Assembly (NCBI GenBank): GCA_009775535.1 | Contig: VSPW01000009.1 | Location: 1-23,266 of the forward strand | Reading direction: 5' to 3' | Length of the DNA: 23,266 nt | Source: Muribaculaceae bacterium | GTDB lineage: Bacteria > Bacteroidota > Bacteroidia > Bacteroidales > Muribaculaceae | Shown here: piece by piece, positions 15,684-23,147 of the stretch | How the letters are laid out: each line of letters begins with the position of its first letter | Numbering within the stretch: the stretch's first letter is position 1 | Program-made: the position numbers and the translations under genes | The notes under the pieces: generated by a model | Told to the model about the DNA's origin: nothing | Database searches by the model: none | Seen by the model: only the letters and a program-made list of their open reading frames with translations

Positions 15684-17105
15684 ATGAAAATTCAACACAG
15701 TTCAGATATTAGCCTCAATAGGTTTTCAAATATATATTTTGTAGGTGCTGGCGGAATAGGCATGGCTGCTCTTGTCAGGTATTTCCTGTCTTTGGGTAAG
15801 TCGGTTGCCGGATATGACCGTACATCGACACATCTTACAGACATGCTCGTCAGTGAGGGGGCTGACATATCATTTGCCGACAATATTGAAGCCGTGCCGG
15901 ATGGTTACCGTGACAAGGCGACGACACTTGTGGTCTATACGCCGGCGATACCTGAAACAAATATACCACTGTCGTTTTTCCGTAAGGAAGGATTCGTGAT
16001 ACTAAAACGTGCCGAGGTCCTTGGCATGATTACGCGCCACTCCAAGGGCATATGTTTTGCCGGCACACATGGAAAGACAACAACTTCGTCGATGGCGGCA
16101 CATATACTTGCCTCATCTCCGGTGGGATGCAATGCATTTTTGGGAGGCATATTGCGTAATTACGACAGCAACTTGATCCTATGTCCGGCATCACCATTTA
16201 CGGTCATAGAGGCCGACGAGTATGACCGTTCCTTCCATCATCTTGAGCCTTATATTGCCGTGGTAACGGCCACAGACCCTGACCATTTGGACATATATGG
16301 TACGGAGGAGGCATATCTTGAAAGTTTCTCCCATTTTACGTCCCTGATACGTCCTGACGGGAAACTTCTTGTCCGCACCGGACTGAAGTTCATTCCAAAG
16401 ACAGCCCCGACAGTAGAGGTATATACCTATTCAAAGGAATCGGGGGATTATCATGCGTCAAACATACGCCGTGGTAACGGCGGGATCGTGTTCGACTTTA
16501 TCGGTCCTGGAATTGAAGTGAAGGATATTTCGTTGGGTGTGCCTGTGGAGATAAATATTGAAAATGCGGTCGCGTCACTTGCCGCATGCCATCTGACGGG
16601 ACAATTCGATGCCAATCGTGCTGCATCTGCAATGGCTTCATTCTTGGGGGCGGAACGCCGCTTTCAGTTCTGGGTGAAGCAACCGGGGGCTGATGGCAAG
16701 GTCATAATTGATGACTATGCTCACCATCCCGATGAACTGCGCCAGAGCATACTGTCGGTAAAGGCTCTGTATCCCGAAAGGCCGCTGACTGTGGCATTCC
16801 AGCCGCATCTGTATTCACGTACAAGGGACTTTGCCCGTGAATTCGGAGAAGCGCTTTCATTGGCCGATGACGTCATACTTGTCGACATATATCCGGCACG
16901 TGAAGAGCCGATACCTGGTGTCACGTCTGCTATAATATTCGACCACATAGACGGCCCGTCTAAAACAATGGTATCAAAGTCCCGGTTGCCGGAGGCCGTG
17001 GCGTCATCCGGGTTCAGTGTCCTCCTTACTGCCGGGGCAGGAGACATCATAGATTGCATCCCCGAAATTGTAAAGCCATATATCAACGCTGATGGACAAG
17101 CGTAA
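15684..17105 (+). CDS. murC: UDP-N-acetylmuramate:L-alanine ligase MurC
   Basis: A 473-residue cytoplasmic Mur ligase, first enzyme of stem-peptide assembly, adding L-Ala to UDP-MurNAc. Seen: IYFVGAGGIGMAALVRY (17-33) in the nucleotide-fold domain, VVYTPAIPETN, the P-loop AGTHGKTTTS (Lys131), EADEYDRSF, TDPDHLDIYG, AERRFQF, DDYAHHPDE, FQPHLYSRT, and VDIYPAREEP. These fit MurC and exclude the Mpl ligase, which differs around the P-loop and start. Length is normal. It overlaps ftsQ by 14 bases. Confidence 0.97.
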   Translation: MKIQHSSDISLNRFSNIYFVGAGGIGMAALVRYFLSLGKSVAGYDRTSTHLTDMLVSEGADISFADNIEAVPDGYRDKATTLVVYTPAIPETNIPLSFFRKEGFVILKRAEVLGMITRHSKGICFAGTHGKTTTSSMAAHILASSPVGCNAFLGGILRNYDSNLILCPASPFTVIEADEYDRSFHHLEPYIAVVTATDPDHLDIYGTEEAYLESFSHFTSLIRPDGKLLVRTGLKFIPKTAPTVEVYTYSKESGDYHASNIRRGNGGIVFDFIGPGIEVKDISLGVPVEINIENAVASLAACHLTGQFDANRAASAMASFLGAERRFQFWVKQPGADGKVIIDDYAHHPDELRQSILSVKALYPERPLTVAFQPHLYSRTRDFAREFGEALSLADDVILVDIYPAREEPIPGVTSAIIFDHIDGPSKTMVSKSRLPEAVASSGFSVLLTAGAGDIIDCIPEIVKPYINADGQA

Positions 17106-17955
17106 CATCGGATTTTTCATATTATCGTTGTTGATGGTGGCCTATTTGGTCGTTGTCATACCTATGACGGTTTCCAAGTCGGAGGCGGCCCCATTGAAAA
17201 AAATGGAGATCAATATCAATGATCCCCAAAAGATAGGTTTTGTCTCGACAGAAGATATTATAATTGAACTTGACAGTCTCCCTGGCCGCATTGCATCACT
17301 TCCCCGCTCGTCCATAAATACGCGCAGCATTGAACTGAGATTGCTGGCCCTTGACAAGATAGATGACGCAAAATGCGTCATACTTAATGATGGGACTTTA
17401 AAATTTGACATATCACCTATGACACCGGTGGCCCGTGTGTTTGACCGTACGGGAGAATCGTATTATGTAAGTTCGACCGGCAAACGTATTGCCGCCGATC
17501 TGCGGTATCATCTGGATGTCCCGATTGTATCCGCTGATTTCGACAGCATCGCCCAGGCAAAGGCGTTGCTTCCAGTTCTGGACTATATAAAGGCAGACCC
17601 TACTGCGAATGCATTGGTGTCGGCGATAAAAGTCGACAGGCGTGGAGACATAATACTTGTGCCCATTATACGTGGCCACGTTATAAATTTCGGAGATAAT
17701 TCAGATATAGACAACAAATTTGCACGTCTGAAGGTTATTTATCGTGAAGTGATGCCTGTAAAGGGCTGGAACTTTTATGACACGCTCTCGGTGAAATGGC
17801 GTGGGCAGATTGTTGCCACAAGGCGTGGACGCCCTGCGCCGCCGCCATCCCTGGAAGTGTTGATGCGGAGCGATACGCTTGTCCCTGATGCGGATGTCCT
17901 TGAGTTGGAGCCACTTTCTGACGACTCTTTGATCCCAGATTCCATTGCCAATTAA
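17092..17955 (+). CDS. ftsQ: Cell division protein FtsQ
   Basis: A 287-residue bitopic protein: a very short basic cytoplasmic N-terminus (MDKRN), one membrane helix at about 6-26, and an extracytoplasmic part resembling the Bacteroidota FtsQ beta domain (VSTEDIIIELDSLPG, DISPMTPVARVFD, YYVSSTGKRI, LLPVLDYI, FARLKVIYREVMPVKGWNFYDTLSVKWRGQIVATR, given here in pieces of one region at about 214-248). FtsQ links the early ring to the FtsL/DivIC pair. The C-terminal 40 residues are Pro/Asp/Glu-rich (PAPPPS, ELEPLSDDSLIPD) and look disordered. Identity rests on topology, these motifs and its fixed place between murC and ftsA. Confidence 0.88.
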   Translation: MDKRNIGFFILSLLMVAYLVVVIPMTVSKSEAAPLKKMEININDPQKIGFVSTEDIIIELDSLPGRIASLPRSSINTRSIELRLLALDKIDDAKCVILNDGTLKFDISPMTPVARVFDRTGESYYVSSTGKRIAADLRYHLDVPIVSADFDSIAQAKALLPVLDYIKADPTANALVSAIKVDRRGDIILVPIIRGHVINFGDNSDIDNKFARLKVIYREVMPVKGWNFYDTLSVKWRGQIVATRRGRPAPPPSLEVLMRSDTLVPDADVLELEPLSDDSLIPDSIAN

Positions 17956-17994
17956 AAAATCTCGACTTATAAACAATTCATCACCCCACTCCTT

Positions 17995-19425
17995 ATGCCA
18001 AAAAGATATATATCAGCGATTTCCATAGGAAGTTCCCGTATAAAAGGGGCTGTTGGCTGTATAGACACAGCCACCGGTTCGCTTACGGTCCTTGCCATAG
18101 ATGAGCAGCCCATTTCCGGGTCTGTACGTTATGGATGGGTAAACAATGTAGAAGAAGTCAGTAACCATATAGCCGGAATTGTCGCACGTTTGCAGGCTGT
18201 ACAGGCGGTAGCTCCTCGCAAGATTGAGTCTGTCTATGTCGGGATATCGGGACGTTCCTTGGCATCCAACCCACACAAAGTATCACTGCGGCTTCAAGGA
18301 GAACAGAAAATTACAGCCGATACAATGGCCATGTTGCAGCGTGATGCATATGAATCGTTTCATACAGATTATGATATAGTCGGCATCATGCCTGGCGATT
18401 TTACCGTTGACAACATTCCTACTGTGAACCCTGTCGGGTCATATGGAAACACTGTCGCCGGGACATACAACATATTTACATGCCGCCCGCAGCTGCTGCG
18501 TAACATCCACCGTGTATTTGACGACCGTCTTAGCTTGGACATCGCCGGAACGGTGATATTGCCTGTGGCGGAGTCCGAGCTTGTGCTCACCTCTGATGAG
18601 CGCCGGTTAGGCTGTATGCTGGTCGATCTAGGAAGCGAGACAACCACAGTATCTATATATAAGGATGGGGAGTTGCGTTATCTGGCGACGATACCGATAG
18701 GAGGACGCAACATAACCCGCGATATCGCATCGCTTGGGGTGACGGAAGAACGGGCCGAGGACTTTAAGGTAGTATATGGCGATGCCATGCCTGACGAATC
18801 TGCCACAGTGCCGCCGTCAGCAGTCGGGGATATTCTTTCCGATATTGTTGTCGGGCATTACATCCAGGCGCGTGCCGGGGAGATTGCAGCCAATATTATG
18901 GCACATGTCGACTATGCCGGGATGCGTCTCAGCGACTTGACGGCTGGAATAATATTGGTCGGTGGCGGTGCACGCTTGCGTAATTTTGGACACCTTATTG
19001 AGAACGAGAGCAAGTTGCATGTACGTATCGGTGTCCCTTCGTCAAATGTCAGGATAGCCGACAGCTCGATTCAGCCTGTCCGGGAAGTCGATATTATATC
19101 GCTGTTGAACTCATCGGTTGTAATGGGTTCTGATGTGGAGTGCGTTATAGAACCTAAACCGGTAAACGTACAGTCATCACGTTCTGATGCATATGAGGGG
19201 ACGCCTGGCCGCCAGGGATATGTCATCGATGACACCGATGATGATTCGGATATGACACTCTTTGACGACGATCCTGATCCCGATGATCTTCCCGAATTTG
19301 AGACACCGGAGCGGCAGGTGAAAAAGAAATCGATTCCGGAGCCGCAGAAACCTAGCCGCTGGATTTCAATCCGCGACCGCATAATCCATGTGATGAAAGG
19401 TCCGGATGAAGAAGACGACGAATAA
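17995..19425 (+). CDS. ftsA: Cell division protein FtsA (actin-like Z-ring membrane anchor)
   Basis: A 476-residue actin-fold protein that tethers FtsZ to the membrane. Seen: phosphate-1 region AISIGSSRIKGAVG (8-21), YVGISGRSL at the start of subdomain 1C, phosphate-2 MLVDLGSETTTVSIY, and the adenosine motif IILVGGGARL. Ser10 stands where FtsA and actin normally have Asp or Glu (AIDIG, LEIG), so metal/phosphate contact may be altered. After the actin core comes a strongly acidic linker (12 Asp in residues 412-431), then a basic patch VKKKS. A C-terminal amphipathic helix SRWISIRDRIIHVMKG (454-469) looks like the membrane-targeting sequence. It is 49 bases upstream of ftsZ. Confidence 0.93.
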   Translation: MPKRYISAISIGSSRIKGAVGCIDTATGSLTVLAIDEQPISGSVRYGWVNNVEEVSNHIAGIVARLQAVQAVAPRKIESVYVGISGRSLASNPHKVSLRLQGEQKITADTMAMLQRDAYESFHTDYDIVGIMPGDFTVDNIPTVNPVGSYGNTVAGTYNIFTCRPQLLRNIHRVFDDRLSLDIAGTVILPVAESELVLTSDERRLGCMLVDLGSETTTVSIYKDGELRYLATIPIGGRNITRDIASLGVTEERAEDFKVVYGDAMPDESATVPPSAVGDILSDIVVGHYIQARAGEIAANIMAHVDYAGMRLSDLTAGIILVGGGARLRNFGHLIENESKLHVRIGVPSSNVRIADSSIQPVREVDIISLLNSSVVMGSDVECVIEPKPVNVQSSRSDAYEGTPGRQGYVIDDTDDDSDMTLFDDDPDPDDLPEFETPERQVKKKSIPEPQKPSRWISIRDRIIHVMKGPDEEDDE

Positions 19426-19474
19426 AAGATAGAAGATAGCCCATACATTATATTAATATATTAGAAACTTCAAT

Positions 19475-20854
19475 ATGACAATCGATGATATATCCAACGG
19501 TACAGAATTCCTGAATGACCAGCCTAAAGCACCGGTCCTTATTAAGGTCGTAGGCGTAGGCGGAGGTGGAAATAACGCCATTAACCATATGTACCGTCAA
19601 GGCATAAAGGACGTATCTTTTGTGAACATAAATACTGACCGTCAGGCTCTAATGGCTTCGCCAGTCCCTACAAAGCTGCAGATTGGCCCGGGACTCGGTG
19701 CAGGCAATAAGCCGGAGGTCGCACGTGACTATGCTGAGCAGGCCGCTGCCGAGATTGATGCCCTGTTTGAAGACGATGCAAAAATGGTGTTCATAACAGC
19801 CGGTATGGGTGGTGGCACTGGTACTGGCGCTGCACCTGTGGTTGCGCGTATCGCAAAAGAGCGCGGTCTTCTGACACTCGGCATCGTTACGATCCCATTC
19901 CTGTTTGAAGGCGAGAAAAAGATAATCAAGGCCCTTGACGGCGCTGACGAAATGTCTAAATATGTTGATGCCATGCTTGTCATCAACAACGAACGTCTGA
20001 CGGAGATATATAACGACCTTGATTTTCTCAACGCGTTCGCCAAGGCCGATGACACACTCCTTGTTGCGGCCCAGAGCATTTCGGACCTGATTACAAGCAA
20101 CGGGATGATAAACCTTGACTTCAACGATGTGCATACCGCCCTTCACGATAGCGGTACAGCGATCATATCCAGCGGCATCGGGGAAGGTGAACACCGTGTT
20201 ACCAAGGCTATTGAGGACGCATTGCTGTCACCGCTGTTGCGCAATAGCGACATTCTTTCCTCCACTCGCCTTCTGTTCAATATCTATGTTTCCAGGCAGG
20301 CCAACCAGACATTCAAGATGGATGAGATCAATGAGATCACACAGTTCGTATCCAAACTGTATTCCGATGTTGATGTCATTTGGGGTCTGGGATATGACGA
20401 TACCCTTGGCGATGCAGTGCGCATAACCGTGCTTGCCGCCGGGTTCGAGATGACATTCCGCGACAAGGAGGCAAAGCCCCAACAGAAGCAGGCTATTGCA
20501 CAGGACGTATCCAGGAAGATAAACCGTCCTGGCAATATCACCGACCAGCGTTCGCGTCCGGAAAGGGGCGGCGCATCTGAAGAGCAGAAATCTTCCGACC
20601 GTTCAAGGATACAGGACATATATGACAGCGATAAAATCGCGGACATCAAACGAAACAAGAACAATTCGCGTTATATAATATTGAGTCCCGACCAAATCGA
20701 CAATGAGGCTTCAATTGATGCCATCGAGCGGTCTCCGGCATTCAACCGTGACCGCAAGGCCATCAACAACGCCGTATCTCCGGCAACGTCATATCAGAGT
20801 GACCGCCAGCGTAGGATGGATCCCAACATTATCGAATTTGGTGAGGAGGATTAA
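19475..20854 (+). CDS. ftsZ: Cell division GTPase FtsZ (canonical copy)
   Basis: A 459-residue tubulin-like GTPase that forms the Z-ring. The GTP-binding face is complete: T1 VGGGGNNAINHM (28-39), T2 NINTDRQAL (51-59), T3 GPGLGAGNKPEVAR (71-84), T4 GMGGGTGTGAAP (110-121), T5 PFLFEGEKK (141-149), T6 NNERL (171-175). The synergy loop T7 is NLDFND (213-218) with both catalytic aspartates. After the core (to about 334) comes a charged, low-complexity linker, then the conserved C-terminal region YIILSPDQIDN and the terminal peptide RMDPNIIEFGEED, the expected FtsA-binding tail. This is the functional division FtsZ. A second FtsZ-like gene follows after 47 bases with no terminator between them. Confidence 0.98.
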   Translation: MTIDDISNGTEFLNDQPKAPVLIKVVGVGGGGNNAINHMYRQGIKDVSFVNINTDRQALMASPVPTKLQIGPGLGAGNKPEVARDYAEQAAAEIDALFEDDAKMVFITAGMGGGTGTGAAPVVARIAKERGLLTLGIVTIPFLFEGEKKIIKALDGADEMSKYVDAMLVINNERLTEIYNDLDFLNAFAKADDTLLVAAQSISDLITSNGMINLDFNDVHTALHDSGTAIISSGIGEGEHRVTKAIEDALLSPLLRNSDILSSTRLLFNIYVSRQANQTFKMDEINEITQFVSKLYSDVDVIWGLGYDDTLGDAVRITVLAAGFEMTFRDKEAKPQQKQAIAQDVSRKINRPGNITDQRSRPERGGASEEQKSSDRSRIQDIYDSDKIADIKRNKNNSRYIILSPDQIDNEASIDAIERSPAFNRDRKAINNAVSPATSYQSDRQRRMDPNIIEFGEED

Positions 20855-20901
20855 ACGTTTCAATCTATATTGTTGATGACCCTATTCTCACACCCGCAGC
20901 T

Positions 20902-21834
20902 ATGGACACTCGGCCTTTATTCAAAATCGTAGGAGTCGGCGGAAGCGCTTGTATCGCCGTCGACCGCATGTATGGACATGGTATCGAAAAGGCTACATTC
21001 GCGATAGTCGATACCAGCCGTTATATAATCGGTAATGCGCAAGTACCGGCCAAGCTGCTTATTTCTAGTGATAATAGGGCCGTCGTGCGCCCCGACCGTG
21101 CAAAAGCGTTTGCCTCCCAGTATGTCGCCGAGATCGGTTCATTGTTCGATGACGGCACGCAGATGGCATTCATAATAGCTGGAATGGGTGGCATTACAGG
21201 CACTGGGGCTGCCCCTACCGTAGCCCGTATAGCCCGTGAACGCAATATCCTGACAATCGGTATAGTCACGATGCCGTTCAAGGCCGAGGGCGAGGCCAAA
21301 CGTGAACTTGCCCGTAAAGGCGTTGAAGAGATGTCGGCACATGTCGATGCTATGATTGTGATTGACGATGAGCAGCTGTACCCTGGATTGTCGGAGGAAT
21401 CGGTGCTGGAGTCGATAAGCAAGTTTGATGAGACAGTCACACGCATTATCAACGATATATTGGGGATATGTACCGTCCAGGCGCTTACATGTATAGACTT
21501 CAATGATATAAGGTTCACATTCCAAAAAGGCGGTAACACGCTTGTCACATCTGCATTCTCGGACGGTGACGACAGGGTAATCTCTGCCATAAAAAAAGCA
21601 ATATCAGCCCCCATATGTGCGGGACGTGATGTGCATGATGCATCACGGTTGCTCATAATGATATATTCCCCCGCTGACGACAAGGAGGCTTTGAAGATGA
21701 AAGAGATTGAGATACTGGCGAATTATCTTGCTACATTCCCGGTTGACACAGACATTATTTGGGGTATGGCCGTTGATGGAAGCCTCAAGCGCGAAGTGAG
21801 GGTGACGATAATAGCCACAGGGTTGCCGCAATAG
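20902..21834 (+). CDS. Divergent tandem FtsZ paralogue, core domain only
   Basis: A 310-residue FtsZ-family protein, a tandem duplicate of ftsZ. It aligns to the upstream FtsZ with a constant offset of 16 residues and no gaps through T7; by hand count 77 of 152 residues are identical from Lys8 to Leu159. Kept: T4 GMGGITGTGAAP (94-105), T5 PF-x-x-EGE, and both T7 aspartates (Asp199, Asp202). Lost: the T1 glycine/Asn run (GGSACI at 13-18), T2 NTD (now DTS, 37-39), the glycine-rich T3 loop (now SSDNRAVVRP, 55-64), and the T7 Asn (now Cys197). It ends at the core fold, with no linker and no C-terminal peptide. The frame is intact and base composition matches its neighbours, so it is not a pseudogene. 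GTP binding is probably weak or absent; a role as modulator or co-polymer of FtsZ is inference. Confidence 0.93.
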   Translation: MDTRPLFKIVGVGGSACIAVDRMYGHGIEKATFAIVDTSRYIIGNAQVPAKLLISSDNRAVVRPDRAKAFASQYVAEIGSLFDDGTQMAFIIAGMGGITGTGAAPTVARIARERNILTIGIVTMPFKAEGEAKRELARKGVEEMSAHVDAMIVIDDEQLYPGLSEESVLESISKFDETVTRIINDILGICTVQALTCIDFNDIRFTFQKGGNTLVTSAFSDGDDRVISAIKKAISAPICAGRDVHDASRLLIMIYSPADDKEALKMKEIEILANYLATFPVDTDIIWGMAVDGSLKREVRVTIIATGLPQ

Positions 21835-21853
21835 AGATACGTGATGAAATATT

Positions 21854-21900
21854 GAAGGCGTGATTCCGGATAATGCGGGATCACGCCTTCTTTATTTTAT
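21854..21900 (+). terminator. Strong intrinsic terminator at the end of the dcw operon
   Basis: Arms 21854-21868 and 21876-21890 pair over 15 bp (outer part GAAGGCGTGA with TCACGCCTTC, one G-U inside) around a 7-base loop, followed by TTTATTTTAT. It starts 19 bases after the stop of the FtsZ paralogue, so that gene is the last of the operon. The T-tract overlaps the end of the convergent DUF418 gene, and the stem may also slow transcription arriving on the - strand, though its T-tract there is poor. Confidence 0.9.
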
Positions 21901-23111
21901 GTGGTCGCCTGTTTTGGAAATGAAATCCAAGTTGCACGTTTCCATATGTATTCCAAAGGACCTTGCCTGTGGCGTCCAAGCCAGTACCGGCTGAATATAA
22001 GCTGTATGGAGAAAATCCCTGCTCCGATTATAAGCGACATTGTCGCACCGGCCGAATTGTACAGGCATAGCCCGAAATTATAGTATATGGCAACACCTAT
22101 AATAGACTGCGTGATATAGTTTGTGAGGCTCATCCTTCCGTACGCGATAACGGAACGTTGGAACTTGTATCCGTTTCCGTGGCTGTACCATGCCAGGACA
22201 AACACAGACATTAATATCACCATGAAAGCGAAGTTGTAGATCATCGGTATGGCTATACTATAATATGATAGCATGGTTATGTTTGATATATGTGCCGGTA
22301 CATACGTTTTGAGGAAATATAGAGGTATTGCCGCCGCAACTGCATAAAGCATCGCCCATTTCCAGAACATCCTGTTGCCAGGCGTGTCAGTGAACAGCTC
22401 CTTGCGGCCTAGCCACATGCCTATAAGGAAAAGTGCAGGGGTCTGGAATAGTCGTCCGGCCTCTACTTGCCAGAAATTGGAGTACAGTTGGCCGTTCCAT
22501 ATATTATCCGATAGCGTTTCCAGTAGATTGCCGTGCCGTCCTGTCTGTTCTGCTATTGCTGCAAATTGCGCGAACATCGAATTTGTGTCGATATACTCTG
22601 GATTAAAGCACGCATATATTATCTTGCCCCATGCAAAAGGTTGTAGCATGAGTATAATGGCAACTGTAAGCACAGTCCTGTTGCTCCAGCTGGATGCCGG
22701 AATTAGCAAAAGCCCGCAGAAGGCATATAACAATAGGATGTCTCCGTTGTAAAATAAGGCATGGAGTTGCGAAAAGCCAACAAGGAGCATCATCCTCCAT
22801 GCAAATCTCATGCGGAAATCATCGCCACGTTTTCGGGCATTCCTCATTTGTATGTAAAAACTGAAGCCGAACAGTAGGGAGAACGTAGCATATGCCTTTC
22901 CTGCAAAAAGGAAATATATGGCATCGCAAAGAAAGACGTCAATGGAGTTCAACCAGTCCGGTTGGCTAATGTTGTCCGAAAAAATATTATAGTGTTCCAG
23001 ATTATGTAGAAGTACAATTGCCAGAAGGGCGAATCCTCTGAGGGCATCTACAACCTCGAGGCGTTGTGTAGGTCCGTTTTGAGAAACTGTAAATGGTTTT
23101 ATATTTTTCAT
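21897..23111 (-). CDS. DUF418 family polytopic membrane protein (YeiB-like)
   Basis: A 404-residue integral membrane protein with about ten hydrophobic segments. The N-terminal VVDALRGFALLAIVLLHN is the usual start of the DUF418/YeiB group and related acyltransferase-3-like proteins. The C-terminal part carries the DUF418 signature: YGRMSLTNYITQSI (about 326-339), then FSRYWLGRHRQGPLEYIWK near the end. Function of the family is not established; transport or modification of an envelope component is often proposed. It is convergent with the dcw operon and is not part of it. A Bacteroides-type -7 site precedes it. The ATG at 23111 gives a good family N-terminus. Confidence 0.88.
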   Translation of the reverse strand: MKNIKPFTVSQNGPTQRLEVVDALRGFALLAIVLLHNLEHYNIFSDNISQPDWLNSIDVFLCDAIYFLFAGKAYATFSLLFGFSFYIQMRNARKRGDDFRMRFAWRMMLLVGFSQLHALFYNGDILLLYAFCGLLLIPASSWSNRTVLTVAIILMLQPFAWGKIIYACFNPEYIDTNSMFAQFAAIAEQTGRHGNLLETLSDNIWNGQLYSNFWQVEAGRLFQTPALFLIGMWLGRKELFTDTPGNRMFWKWAMLYAVAAAIPLYFLKTYVPAHISNITMLSYYSIAIPMIYNFAFMVILMSVFVLAWYSHGNGYKFQRSVIAYGRMSLTNYITQSIIGVAIYYNFGLCLYNSAGATMSLIIGAGIFSIQLIFSRYWLGRHRQGPLEYIWKRATWISFPKQATT

Positions 23112-23139
23112 CTGTCTTAATTATAGATTTAATCATCTG

Positions 23140-23147
23140 CAAAATTA
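23140..23147 (-). promoter_or_regulatory. Candidate -7 element for the DUF418 gene
   Basis: On the - strand the complement of 23140-23147 reads TAATTTTG, an exact TAnnTTTG match, 28 bases before the ATG at 23111. It is preceded by a run of ten T. No good TTTG is found at the ideal upstream spacing, so confidence is limited. Beyond it, to the right edge, I see no supported gene. Confidence 0.4.

Noticed and set aside
21625..21647. Hairpin CGTGATG...CATCACG inside the FtsZ paralogue
   Set aside because: Seven pairs with a long loop and no T-tract; weak and within the coding sequence.
21021..21683. 220-codon - strand frame opposite the FtsZ paralogue
   Set aside because: It is Ser-rich with no family motif and mirrors the codon pattern of the real gene; similar shadows occur opposite ftsZ and murE.
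20902..21834. The FtsZ paralogue as a pseudogene
   Set aside because: The frame is intact, aligns without gaps to FtsZ, keeps specific motifs (T4, T7 Asp) while losing others, has base composition like its neighbours, and is followed directly by a strong terminator.
5553..21834. Absence of murF, ddl and murB from the cluster
   Set aside because: These genes are commonly elsewhere in Bacteroidota genomes, so their absence here is not remarkable.
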